Shown here: positions 34,833 to 43,641 of the stretch, piece by piece | Numbering within the stretch: the stretch's first letter is position 1 | Layout: each line of letters opens with the position of its first letter | From: Dryocola clanedunensis_A | GTDB lineage: Bacteria > Pseudomonadota > Gammaproteobacteria > Enterobacterales > Enterobacteriaceae | Length of the DNA stretch: 64,000 bases | Reading direction: 5' to 3' (one strand) | Assembly (NCBI GenBank): GCA_038405435.1 | Contig: JBBYHZ010000002.1 | Made by a program: the position numbers and the translations under genes | Notes under the pieces: model-generated | Database searches by the model: none | What the model saw: the letters and a program-made list of their open reading frames with translations, nothing else | What the model was told of the DNA's origin: nothing

Positions 34833-36128
34833 TCAGGAATGGCTGATTGCCAGAGGCTTTTCAGTTTTTGGCTGTTTGATAACAAAGAAGACCAGCACCG
34901 CACCGACGGCTGCCACCACCCCCGCAAGGATAAAGGCGCTGTCAAACTTGCCGGTATTCTGCACGATGAAGCCGGTGACAATCGGGCCGATAATCCCGGA
35001 GATGCTGCCGACAAAGTGAATAAACCCGCTGACGCTGCCGATACGCTTTTTAGTCACCACGTCCTGAATAATCGCCCAGTAAATAGAGCCGGTGACGTAC
35101 AGGAAGAAGATAGAGATGGACATCAGGATGACGGCCGGAACAACCGAGCTGACCGAGCCAGCAAGCGCAACGCAGATAGCCGCTGCCAGTAAGCAAACCA
35201 CTAAGACAATTTTTCTGGAAAGCAGAAGTTTCCCGGTGATGCGCAAAATTGCGTCGGAAATAACGCCGCCGAGCGCCAGGCCGACAAAGCCGACGATCCA
35301 TGGAATAACCGTGGTAATACTCATCTCTTTAATATTCAGCCCGTGCGCCTGTACCAGATAAGACGGGAACCAGCTCAGGAAGAAGAACAGAATATAGTTG
35401 TAACAGAAGAAGGCAAAAGCGGTGACCAGGATAATAGGCTGCTTAAGATAGTGGCCCAGCGTATGGTCGGAAGCATCATCATTCAGGCCGCTGTTAGCAG
35501 CGTCATCCTGCGCTTTAAGCTCCGCGATATACGCCTGCTCTTCCGCGCTGACGCGACGGCTTTTCTCCGGGCTGTCCGCCACGATAAAGAACCAGACCAG
35601 CATCCAGACGATACCGATGCAGCAGATGATCATAAACGCCGGACGCCAGCCGAACGAGAGCGCCAGATAACCGACGATTGGCCCGGCAACCGCGCCGCCC
35701 AACGGCGAACCCGCGCTGAGGAAGCCAACGGCCGTCGCCGCCTGTTTTCGCGGGAACCAGCCGTTAATCATCTTGTTAGCCGACGAACAAATTGGCCCCT
35801 CCGCCATGCCGAACAGCACGCGCAGAATCAGCATCGACCAGAAGCCGGTTGCCAGCGCGGTCATACCGCAGAAGATAGACCACAGGCCAACGGCGCTGCC
35901 CAGCACGACCATCGGGCCGAACTTATCCACCGCCAGGCCGCCGATGAAATTAAATAAAGCGTAACCAAAGAAGAAGCTGCCAAATATCATCCCGAACTCT
36001 TCGGCATTAATAGTCAGATCTTTTTCGATCATCGGCAAGGTAATAGATAACGCAACCCGGTCGAGGTAATTGATCATATAGACTAAAAACAGCAACAGTA
36101 CGATTATCCAGCGTAAATTCTTAGCCAT
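34833..36128 (-). CDS. MFS sugar-acid transporter (anion:cation symporter family)
   Basis: Twelve-helix major facilitator of 431 residues of the ACS family that includes GudP, ExuT and DgoT, which import hexuronates or aldonates with protons. The family sequence NYLDRVALSITLPMIEKDL lies in helix 1 and the RVLFGMAEGPICSSANKMI stretch follows in the first half. Its place between rspB and ydfI suggests it imports the substrate of the pathway. A second, unrelated-class transporter is encoded upstream in the same operon. Confidence 0.88.
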   Translation of the reverse strand: MAKNLRWIIVLLLFLVYMINYLDRVALSITLPMIEKDLTINAEEFGMIFGSFFFGYALFNFIGGLAVDKFGPMVVLGSAVGLWSIFCGMTALATGFWSMLILRVLFGMAEGPICSSANKMINGWFPRKQAATAVGFLSAGSPLGGAVAGPIVGYLALSFGWRPAFMIICCIGIVWMLVWFFIVADSPEKSRRVSAEEQAYIAELKAQDDAANSGLNDDASDHTLGHYLKQPIILVTAFAFFCYNYILFFFLSWFPSYLVQAHGLNIKEMSITTVIPWIVGFVGLALGGVISDAILRITGKLLLSRKIVLVVCLLAAAICVALAGSVSSVVPAVILMSISIFFLYVTGSIYWAIIQDVVTKKRIGSVSGFIHFVGSISGIIGPIVTGFIVQNTGKFDSAFILAGVVAAVGAVLVFFVIKQPKTEKPLAISHS

Positions 36129-36202
36129 AACTACTCCATAAATACGGTCTTACTATTTTGTAGGGTACGCAAAACAACAAAATGAGCGTAATGATGTGTG
36201 GT

Positions 36203-37216
36203 TTAAAATTTCAAAAGGACCTTGCAGCAGTGCTTCTGGTCTTCTTCAAATATCTTCATCGCCTCCAGCACCTCGGTATAAGGGTACTGATGGGTAATTA
36301 ATTTCTCCGGCTGGACTTTTTTCTCTGTCATCCAGCTAATCACCTGCGGGAAGCGGTTGCTGTTTAAGCGCGAGCTGAAAATAGACAGCTCTTTACTGGT
36401 GATACCCTGCTGGCTGATAACGCAAGGATCCGAAGAGAACCCCATAATGCCGATGCGGGCGGCCGGGGATGCCAGGCTAATGGCTTCCGGCAGAATTGCA
36501 GGATGACAGGCGGCGTCAATAATCACCGTTGGGCGAATGCCCTTTTCTTCCAGCCAGCTTTTCAAATCGATATTCGTGTTGTTGATAACCCGGTCGGCAC
36601 CGTTAAGCTCCGCCATAGCCAGACGCTCGTCAATGCGGTCCGCCACGATAATCTCTTTCACGCCATAGACGCCGCGCAGCGCCTGGATTGAGGTCAGCCC
36701 CATTGGGCCTGCGCCATAGACCAGCGCCGTGTCTAAAGGGCCAGGGTTCAGCTGGCTGCAAATGTTGGCGGCAATGGTGAACGGCTCCACCATCGTTGCT
36801 TCGTTATCGGGAATGCTGTCCGGCACCACGTGGGCATTTTTAGCGGGCAGCGTAATAAACTCGCTGAAGCCGCCGTCGCGGTGCACGCCAATGACCTGAA
36901 GCTCAGCGCATACGTTTGGGCGGCCTACCGAGCAGGGATAACAGTGTCCGCAGCTCACCACCGGGTCACCGACTACTCGCTCGCCAATGCGCGACGCGTC
37001 TACGCCCTCGCCGACCGCGTCAATATGGCCAAAGAATTCATGGCCGATAACGCGCGGGTATTTCGCGAAAGGATTGTGCCCGCGATAAATATGCACATCC
37101 GAACCGCAAATACCGGCGCTGGATACTTTGATACGGACTTCGCCAGCCTGTGGATTAACAAGTGGACGTTCCTCAATCTCTAATTTTCCTGGTGTCTGAA
37201 TAGTGATGCTTTTCAT
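36203..37216 (-). CDS. rspB: RspB, zinc-dependent sugar-acid dehydrogenase
   Basis: Medium-chain dehydrogenase of 337 residues. Catalytic zinc ligands appear in AGICGSDVHIYRGHN and IGHEFFG; the structural zinc site is CGHCYPCSVGRPNVC (four Cys); the cofactor motif is VYGAGPMGL. Members of this group oxidise L-gulonate to D-fructuronate, which would link directly to YdfI. It matches E. coli RspB closely. Lies between the two transporter genes. Confidence 0.92.
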   Translation of the reverse strand: MKSITIQTPGKLEIEERPLVNPQAGEVRIKVSSAGICGSDVHIYRGHNPFAKYPRVIGHEFFGHIDAVGEGVDASRIGERVVGDPVVSCGHCYPCSVGRPNVCAELQVIGVHRDGGFSEFITLPAKNAHVVPDSIPDNEATMVEPFTIAANICSQLNPGPLDTALVYGAGPMGLTSIQALRGVYGVKEIIVADRIDERLAMAELNGADRVINNTNIDLKSWLEEKGIRPTVIIDAACHPAILPEAISLASPAARIGIMGFSSDPCVISQQGITSKELSIFSSRLNSNRFPQVISWMTEKKVQPEKLITHQYPYTEVLEAMKIFEEDQKHCCKVLLKF

Positions 37217-37289
37217 ATTTATCTTCTCATTATCAAAAATAAAATACTCAACTGTGTTTGAGGGCCGGTGGCATGTCCGGCCACGGTAA

Positions 37290-38624
37290 TTAATGTTTAT
37301 GCCATTCGTGGAATTCTTTTTTAAGCTTCAGCGGCGCGGTTTCCGGCATGGTCAGCAAGCCAATAACGGAAATAATCCCCAGCACGATGACATAAATTGC
37401 CAGCCCGTAATAATGTCCGCCGGTCATCTGCAATATCTTCACCGCCACCAGCCCCAGCACGCCGCTGCCGATAAGCGAGCCAACCTGCCAGATCAGGGCA
37501 ATGCCGCTGCAGCGGATATGCGTCGGGAACAGCTCCGGGAAAAACGAAGCCTGCGGGGCGTAGCACATGCTGTGGCCGAAGCTCAGCACCAGAATCATCA
37601 CCAGCTGGGTTAACCAGAAGGAATCCTGATTAATCGCCATAAAGAACGGAATAATCATAATGACCTGTAGCAGCGCCCCCAGAATATAGACGGGCTTTCG
37701 GCCTACCTTGTCGCACAGCGCGCCCATTAACGGGATAGCCAGCACCTCAAGCACGACGGCTACAATCATGGTTTCCATTAAAATATTGGCATCCAGATTG
37801 TTCGCCTTGCCGTAGGCCAGCACGATGACGGTAAACATCGCAAAGGTGCAGGCTTCGATAAGCTTCGCGCAGACGCCTTTCACCACGATGCCGGGATAGT
37901 CGCGAACCACCTCAATCAGCGGGCGCGACTCTTCCGCTTTGGTTTCCCGGATCTGTGCAAAGACCGGCGATTCGTCAATGCGCAGGCGGATAAACAGCCC
38001 GACGATCACCAGCAGCAGGCTCAGCAGAAACGGAATGCGCCAGCCGTAGTCCATCATCTCTTCCGGCGACAGCGTGGCGTTCAGCAGCGCGAAGAGCGCC
38101 AGCGGTAATAAAAAGCCAACCGGTGCGCCAATCTGCACCCAGCTGGAGAAATAGCCGCGCCTGGCGGGTGCCGAATATTCTGCGGTCATCAGCACCGCCC
38201 CCGCCTGCTCTCCTCCTACGCCAAAGCCCTGCAGTACGCGGATGAGGATCAGCAGCGCGGGTGCCCAGGCGCCAATCTTTTCATAGGTTGGCAGCAGCCC
38301 AATGCAGAACGTCCCTAACCCGACAATCAGGATGGTGATAACCAGGGCCTTTTTACGCCCGACCTTATCGCCGATATGGCCGAAGACAATGCCCCCCAGC
38401 GGCCGGGCCAGAAAGCCCACGGCATAGGTGGCAAAGGCGGCCAGCGTGCTGATTAACGGATCTGCGCTGGGGAAAAACAGATGGCCGAAAAACAGCACGG
38501 CAGCCGTGCCATAGGCGAAAAAGTCATAGTACTCAGCGGCGGTACCGATAGCCGATGCCGAAGCTACACGCCGGATGATCGACCTGTTTCCTGCATCATT
38601 CTTAATATCGACTGAACTGACCAT
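37290..38624 (-). CDS. MFS metabolite:H+ symporter (MHS family)
   Basis: Major facilitator of 444 residues with the MHS-family signature: SASAIGTAAEYYDFFAYGTAAVLFF in helix 1, GHIGDKVGRKKAL in loop 2-3 and RVLQGFGVGGEQAGAVLM. Relatives include ShiA, ProP and E. coli YdfJ, which is truncated at the Qin prophage in K-12. Because it sits at the same place in the rsp locus it may be the intact counterpart, though sequence similarity to YdfJ is only at family level. Substrate probably a small organic or sugar acid. Confidence 0.85.
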   Translation of the reverse strand: MVSSVDIKNDAGNRSIIRRVASASAIGTAAEYYDFFAYGTAAVLFFGHLFFPSADPLISTLAAFATYAVGFLARPLGGIVFGHIGDKVGRKKALVITILIVGLGTFCIGLLPTYEKIGAWAPALLILIRVLQGFGVGGEQAGAVLMTAEYSAPARRGYFSSWVQIGAPVGFLLPLALFALLNATLSPEEMMDYGWRIPFLLSLLLVIVGLFIRLRIDESPVFAQIRETKAEESRPLIEVVRDYPGIVVKGVCAKLIEACTFAMFTVIVLAYGKANNLDANILMETMIVAVVLEVLAIPLMGALCDKVGRKPVYILGALLQVIMIIPFFMAINQDSFWLTQLVMILVLSFGHSMCYAPQASFFPELFPTHIRCSGIALIWQVGSLIGSGVLGLVAVKILQMTGGHYYGLAIYVIVLGIISVIGLLTMPETAPLKLKKEFHEWHKH

Positions 38625-38687
38625 GATTATCTGACCTTTATTGTAGGGTTGAGGTTGTTACCATCCCTGGCCGCTGCGGCTAATGGC

Positions 38688-39902
38688 CTACCAGTTCCAC
38701 AAGGTGCCGTCTTCGAGGCGGGCTACCGGCAGATGCGCGGGCTCATACGGGTATTTCGCCGCCAGCTTTTCGTCAAATTCGATACCCAGCCCCGGCTTCT
38801 CGCCCGGATGCATATAGCCGTTATCGAAGGTCCAGCTGTGCGGGAACACTTCCAGCATCTGCTCGGAATAGCCCATATACTCCTGCACGCCGAAGTTCGG
38901 CACCCACAGGTCAAAGTGCAGCGCGGCGGCCATGCAGATCGGAGAGAGATCTGACGGGCCATGTGAACCGGTGCGCACCTGGTAAAGCGAGGCGAAATCG
39001 GCGATGCGGCGCATGCCGGTGATGCCGCCCGCGTGGGTAATGGTGGTGCGGATATAGTCGATTAGCTGCTCTTCAATAAGCTGCTTGCAGTCCCAGATGC
39101 TGTTGAAGACTTCGCCGACGGCAATTGGCGTCACGGTGTGCTGGCGGATGAGGCGGAAGCACTCCTGGTTTTCCGCAGGCGTCGGGTCTTCCATCCAGAA
39201 CAGGCGGTAATCTTCAATGCTCTTGCCGAAGCGCGCCGCTTCGATCGGCGTCAAGCGGTGGTGCATGTCGTGCAGCAGATGTTCTTCAAAGCCAAACTTG
39301 CTGCGCACGGCGTCGAAAAGCTTTGGCGTGAAGTCGAGGTATTTTTCAGTGGACCACAGCTGCTCCTCCGGCCAGGCGCCTTTGGTGGCTGGCTCGTAGG
39401 CAAGCCCCTTGCCTTTTGACATGCCGTAGGTGGTTTTCATCCCCGGCACGCCGCACTGCACGCGAATCGCCTTGAAGCCCATCTCTTTATGGCGGGCGTA
39501 ATCCTCAAGCACATCATCAAGCGTGTGGCCGGTTGTATGGCAGTAAACCATCACACCTTCGCGGGATGCGCCACCCAGCAGCTGGTACAGCGGCATGCCT
39601 GCGGCTTTGGCCTTGATATCCCACAGCGCCATGTCCACCGCGGAAATTGCCGACATGGTTACCGGGCCGCGACGCCAGTACGCGCCTTTATAGAAGAACT
39701 GCCAGATATCTTCGATGCGGTGCGCGTCACGGCCAATCAGCTGCGGGCAAACGTGATCCTGCAGATAAGAAGCCACCGGCAGTTCGCGCCCGTTCAGGGT
39801 GGCGTCGCCGATGCCGGTAAGCCCGTCGTCGGTGGTGATTTTTAACGTAACGAAGTTACGGCCGGGACAGGTGACAAACACTTCAGCCTTCACAATTTTC
39901 AT
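38688..39902 (-). CDS. rspA: D-mannonate dehydratase family protein RspA
   Basis: Enolase-superfamily enzyme of 404 residues converting D-mannonate (and often gluconate poorly) to 2-keto-3-deoxygluconate. Metal ligands are seen in LLHDMHHRLTP, WMEDPTPAEN and AVGEVFN, with the catalytic His in RTGSHGPSDLSP. It starts the operon rspA, MHS transporter, rspB, ACS transporter, ydfI. The old name, starvation sensing protein, came from an effect on homoserine lactone signals. Some RspA proteins are weak catalysts, so activity remains to be shown. Confidence 0.93.
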   Translation of the reverse strand: MKIVKAEVFVTCPGRNFVTLKITTDDGLTGIGDATLNGRELPVASYLQDHVCPQLIGRDAHRIEDIWQFFYKGAYWRRGPVTMSAISAVDMALWDIKAKAAGMPLYQLLGGASREGVMVYCHTTGHTLDDVLEDYARHKEMGFKAIRVQCGVPGMKTTYGMSKGKGLAYEPATKGAWPEEQLWSTEKYLDFTPKLFDAVRSKFGFEEHLLHDMHHRLTPIEAARFGKSIEDYRLFWMEDPTPAENQECFRLIRQHTVTPIAVGEVFNSIWDCKQLIEEQLIDYIRTTITHAGGITGMRRIADFASLYQVRTGSHGPSDLSPICMAAALHFDLWVPNFGVQEYMGYSEQMLEVFPHSWTFDNGYMHPGEKPGLGIEFDEKLAAKYPYEPAHLPVARLEDGTLWNW

Positions 39903-40212
39903 TCTGCTTTCCTTACTACGGAGGTTTCCAGGTCGACAATGAGCAGAAAACTACCGCTGGACGAACTACCATACAAGTATATTTATTCGATTTTGACGGA
40001 CTGAGTCACATTTTTCCGTGCGGCTTCAGGAGGGCTAAACAAAGAGAAAAGCAGGCTTAAAACACCAGGCCAGTGCGGGAAACAGTAAGGTTGTTTTGCT
40101 TCAATTGAACTCTGTCAGGGATAATAGTGACTAACGGATGCCCCTATGGCGCACTGGAACCACAGTGTTATAGTAACGATGAAGTCGTGCTTCACCTAAA
40201 AAGGAAACTGCA
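39903..40212. promoter_or_regulatory. Divergent region rspA / ynfB
   Basis: 310 bases without a gene. The rspA side carries ACTACCATACAAGTAT (39965-39980), the candidate RspR site that shares ACTACCATA with the inverted repeat at 34724-34747. On the ynfB side TTGCTT (40096-40101) and GATAAT (40120-40125), 18 bases apart, are a possible sigma-70 promoter, and AAGGAAACTGCA precedes the ynfB start. Nothing else with coding signals was seen. Confidence 0.5.
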
Positions 40213-40563
40213 ATGAACACAATCCTTCGCAAACGTCTGGCTCAGGCTTTGCTGCCTCTGGCGTTACTGATGAGTGCGTTCGCGTTAACTCAACCGGCCC
40301 AGGCTGAAACCAGCAAGCTGATTATTGAGTCCGGGGACAACGCGCAGACTCGTCAGGAGGCCGCGATGGAAAAAGAGCAGTGGAATGACACCCGCTCTTT
40401 ACGTCAGAAGGTAAATAAGCGAGCGGAAAAAGAGTGGGATAAAGACGATGTCGCCTTCGACAACCGCGACAACTGCCAGCAAAGTTCGAACGTGAATGCC
40501 TATTGGGAACCCAATACGCTGCGCTGTCTGGATCGTCGCACCGGTCGCGCCATCACGCCGTAA
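40213..40563 (+). CDS. ynfB: DUF1283-family periplasmic protein YnfB
   Basis: Secreted protein of 116 residues with a signal peptide (ending QPAQA) and the highly conserved mature region ETSKLIIESGDNAQTRQ, KEQWNDTRSLRQKVNKR and the C-terminal YWEPNTLRCLDRRTGRAITP. Two cysteines (NCQQ and RCLD) may pair. It is conserved in enterobacteria upstream of speG, as here. Function unknown. Confidence 0.93.
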   Translation: MNTILRKRLAQALLPLALLMSAFALTQPAQAETSKLIIESGDNAQTRQEAAMEKEQWNDTRSLRQKVNKRAEKEWDKDDVAFDNRDNCQQSSNVNAYWEPNTLRCLDRRTGRAITP

Positions 40564-40580
40564 TATCCGCATTGAACCGA

Positions 40581-40609
40581 TAAGGCTTCTCTTCTGAAGC
40601 CTTATTTTT
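40581..40609 (+). terminator. Intrinsic terminator of ynfB
   Basis: Nine-base stem TAAGGCTTC/GAAGCCTTA with a 6-base loop followed by TTTTTG, 17 bases after the ynfB stop. Confidence 0.9.
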
Positions 40610-40639
40610 GTAGGGTGGATAAGCGCCAGCGTCATCCAC
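40610..40639. repeat. REP between ynfB and speG
   Basis: TAGGGTGGATAAGCGCCAGC...TCATCCAC immediately after the ynfB terminator; single unit. Confidence 0.8.
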
Positions 40640-40690
40640 AAAAGCTATCGATAACTGAAAAGCCCCGTCTACACCCAGAAAGGAATCCCC

Positions 40691-41248
40691 ATGAGTACAG
40701 AACTCAGCATCAGGCTGCGCCCTCTTGAACGTGAAGATTTACGTTTCGTCCATCAGCTGGACAACAACGCGAGCGTGATGCGCTACTGGTTTGAAGAGCC
40801 TTATGAAGCCTTCGTTGAGCTTTCAGACCTGTACGATAAGCACATTCACGACCAGAGCGAACGCCGCTTTGTAGTGGAGTGCGACGGCGAGAAAGCAGGC
40901 CTTGTAGAATTAGTGGAGATCAACCACGTTCACCGCCGCGCCGAGTTTCAAATCATCATCGCCCCGGATTTCCAGGGCAAAGGGCTGGCCTCCCGTGCCG
41001 CTAAGCTTGCGATGGACTACGGCTTTTCCGTCCTCAACCTCTACAAGCTTTATCTGATCGTGGATAAAGAGAACGCCAAAGCCGTACACATCTACAAGAA
41101 ATTAGGCTTTATGGTGGAGGGAGAGCTGATTCACGAGTTCTTTATCAACGGCGAGTACCGTAACACCATCCGCATGTGCATTTTCCAGCAGCAGTATCTG
41201 GACGCCCATCGCCCGGCAGGCTCGCTGTTAAAACCGACCGCCCAGTAG
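40691..41248 (+). CDS. speG: Spermidine N1-acetyltransferase SpeG
   Basis: GNAT-family enzyme of 185 residues that acetylates spermidine (and spermine) to relieve polyamine toxicity. The acetyl-CoA loop is QGKGLASRAAKLA, followed by the VDKENAKAVHIYKKLGF motif typical of the family. It matches E. coli SpeG at nearly every position that I can recall. The preceding GAAAGGAATCCCC gives a ribosome-binding site. Confidence 0.95.
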   Translation: MSTELSIRLRPLEREDLRFVHQLDNNASVMRYWFEEPYEAFVELSDLYDKHIHDQSERRFVVECDGEKAGLVELVEINHVHRRAEFQIIIAPDFQGKGLASRAAKLAMDYGFSVLNLYKLYLIVDKENAKAVHIYKKLGFMVEGELIHEFFINGEYRNTIRMCIFQQQYLDAHRPAGSLLKPTAQ

Positions 41249-41253
41249 CTTAC

Positions 41254-41275
41254 TGCCGGGGGCAAGCCCCCGGCA
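41254..41275. terminator. Strong GC hairpin between convergent speG and aldA
   Basis: Perfect 10-base stem TGCCGGGGGC/GCCCCCGGCA with an AA spacer, between the two stop codons. A T-run is absent, so termination may be partly Rho-assisted. Confidence 0.7.
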
Positions 41276-41282
41276 CTGAAGG

Positions 41283-42722
41283 CTAAACCTGCAGATAAAC
41301 CATCTGGGTCTGGAGATATTCATTCAGGCCGTGACGCCCGTCCGCCCCGCCGATCCCCGATTTGCGCCACCCCGCATGGAACCCCTGCATCGCTTCAAAG
41401 TGCTCGCGGTTGATGTACGTTTCGCCGAACTTCAGCCCTTTTATCGCCTTCATGGCGGTATTCAGGTCGCGGGTATAGATTGAGGATGTCAGACCGTAGT
41501 CGCTGTCGTTCGCCATCGCCACCGCTTCGTCCAGCGTGTCAAAGGTTGTCACGGGCAGCACCGGACCAAAGGTCTCTTCGTGCATGATGGTCATATCCTG
41601 GCGCACGTCGACCAGCAGCGTTGGCGGATAGAAGTAGCCTTTGCCCTCCGGCGTTTTGCCCCCGGTCACTACGCGGGCGCCTTCTTTCACCGCCTGCGCT
41701 ACCTTCTGTTCCACGCGCTCAAGCGCGGCGGCGTTAATCAGCGGCCCCATTGCGACGTCGTTACGCTCGGCCGTATCGCCAAAGCTAACCTGCTTAAACG
41801 CTTCGCTGAGGCGGGTAATAAACTCGTCGTAAATGCCCTTCTGCACGTATACGCGTTCAGCACAGTTACAGACCTGCCCGGTATTGATCATGCGGGAGTC
41901 CACGACGGCTTTTACCGCGATATCCAGATCCGCATCGTTCATCACGATAGCCGGGGCCTTGCCGCCCAGCTCCAGACAGACCTTAGTGATGTTTTTAGAC
42001 GCTGCCGCCATGATTTTCTCACCCGCAGCGACGCTGCCGGTCATGCTGACCATCGCCACTTTCGGGTTACCGGCAAGCTCCTGGCCCACGGTTTCGCCAC
42101 GCCCCAGCACCAGGTTGAACACACCTTTTGGCAGACCGATGTCGTGAACAATTTCTGCGAAAGCAATCGCATTATTCGGCGTGAACTCGCTCGGTTTAAT
42201 GACGATGGTATTGCCGGTGATTAACGCTGGCGCGAGCTTGCGGGCAATCAGGAAGAACGGGAAGTTCCACGGCAGAATGCCGGTAGTGACGCCCAGCGCC
42301 CGCTTAAAGACAAGAATGTTTTCGCCCGGCCGGTCGCTCTGCAGGATTTCACCTTCGTAGCGGCGCGCCCACTCGGACATGTAATCCAGATAATCGGCGG
42401 TAAAGGCCACCTCCACCTCAGCCAGCTGCTGGGTTTTCCCGCCTTCCGCCACAATCATGGCGCTGATAGCCGCCGCGCGTTCGCGAATGCCTGCTGAGAT
42501 TTTACGCAGCCAGCCCGCCCGCTCGATAGCAGGCAGCGCTTCCCACGCATCCTGCGCGCTGGCAGCGGCATCAATTGCGTCGCGAGCCTGCTGCGCGCTG
42601 CCGTCCGGAATGCGGGAAATCACCTCTTCGGTAGCCGGATTAATCACGTCAATCCACCTATCGCCCTGCCACTGAACAAACTGACCGTTGATATACATCG
42701 GGTGCTGTACGGGTGCCGTCAT
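41283..42722 (-). CDS. aldA: Lactaldehyde/glycolaldehyde dehydrogenase AldA
   Basis: NAD-dependent aldehyde dehydrogenase of 479 residues acting on L-lactaldehyde from fucose or rhamnose, glycolaldehyde and others. The general-base Glu is in CLELGGKAP and the nucleophile Cys in NTGQVCNCAERVYV. The sequence matches E. coli AldA along its length. I took ATG 42722 (MTAPVQHP) over an earlier in-frame start by similarity. In E. coli aldA is elsewhere on the chromosome, so its place at the left end of this accessory block is a rearrangement. Confidence 0.94.
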   Translation of the reverse strand: MTAPVQHPMYINGQFVQWQGDRWIDVINPATEEVISRIPDGSAQQARDAIDAAASAQDAWEALPAIERAGWLRKISAGIRERAAAISAMIVAEGGKTQQLAEVEVAFTADYLDYMSEWARRYEGEILQSDRPGENILVFKRALGVTTGILPWNFPFFLIARKLAPALITGNTIVIKPSEFTPNNAIAFAEIVHDIGLPKGVFNLVLGRGETVGQELAGNPKVAMVSMTGSVAAGEKIMAAASKNITKVCLELGGKAPAIVMNDADLDIAVKAVVDSRMINTGQVCNCAERVYVQKGIYDEFITRLSEAFKQVSFGDTAERNDVAMGPLINAAALERVEQKVAQAVKEGARVVTGGKTPEGKGYFYPPTLLVDVRQDMTIMHEETFGPVLPVTTFDTLDEAVAMANDSDYGLTSSIYTRDLNTAMKAIKGLKFGETYINREHFEAMQGFHAGWRKSGIGGADGRHGLNEYLQTQMVYLQV

Positions 42723-42942
42723 GACCGTCTCCTGAATGTGCAGATGAATGCCTGTTGTTATCGATACGTAAAACATTTGTAATCACTTTAAGCATCACAG
42801 GCAGGAAGTCGGGCAAAACGGTCATTTTTTGTGATGGCGCTCAATGAATTGTGCGCCGGAAGGATATTTTATTTACATATTAACAACATGAGACTGACCG
42901 TTTTAGCCGCAGAGCGTTTAAAACGGTCAATACGGGCAGGTT

Positions 42943-43563
42943 TCAGCGGCTGCTGATTGCCAGTTTTGCGGCAAACAGCATAAACAGGCCGCCCGTCGTA
43001 CGGTCCATCCATTTCACTACGGCGGGAATTTTGAACAGGCCTGCTGCGTAGCGGGTAGTTGCAATCAGCGTCAGCGACCAGAGCGTACCAATCAATACGT
43101 GGATCGCGACGAGGAGAAAAGTCCAGACCACCGGGGAATGCCCCGCCGGAATAAACTGCGGCAGAAAAGAGACGTAAAAAATGCCCATTTTGGGATTGAG
43201 AACGTTACCCAGCATACCCCGGATAAACCAGTTGCCGCCGGGACGAGCGTCGGACTGAAAAGCATCAAACGTCCGGCGTGGCCGGAGAAGCAGCTGAACG
43301 CCCAGCCAGCATAAATACGCCGCGCCGCAGTACTTGAGCACGTTATAGGCCAGTTCAGAAGCGGCAAGCAAAGCGCCCAGGCCAAAGGCAACAACCGCGC
43401 CCCAGATAAAACACCCGGCGTCTATGCCGAGCGCGGCCTGAAATGCTTTCTTACCGCCTTCAACGGTGGCGGTACGCAGAATAAGCGCGGTATCAAGACC
43501 GGGGGTAAGCGTGAGGAGTAAGGCGGCGAGGGAATAAGCAAGAAGTGCATCAGCGACGGACAT
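42943..43563 (-). CDS. LysE/RhtB-family amino acid exporter
   Basis: Membrane protein of 206 residues with about six hydrophobic segments and the family signature LTPGLDTALILRTATVEGGKKAFQAALGI near the N-terminus. GMLGNVLNPKMGIFYVSFLPQF is the conserved middle region. Such proteins export amino acids or their derivatives. It is 78 bases downstream of the sugar operon and may be its own unit; its substrate cannot be told from sequence. Confidence 0.87.
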   Translation of the reverse strand: MSVADALLAYSLAALLLTLTPGLDTALILRTATVEGGKKAFQAALGIDAGCFIWGAVVAFGLGALLAASELAYNVLKYCGAAYLCWLGVQLLLRPRRTFDAFQSDARPGGNWFIRGMLGNVLNPKMGIFYVSFLPQFIPAGHSPVVWTFLLVAIHVLIGTLWSLTLIATTRYAAGLFKIPAVVKWMDRTTGGLFMLFAAKLAISSR

Positions 43564-43641
43564 TTTGTCTCTCCGAAAGAGCGGATGTTACTGAAAATTT
43601 AACGCCCGCTCAATTGAAGAGATTTCACTTTCTCTGTTTCA

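Noticed and set aside
34782..35192. Small gene on the + strand between ydfI and the ACS transporter
   Set aside because: The frame is antisense to the transporter C-terminus, His/Asp-rich and without a ribosome-binding site.
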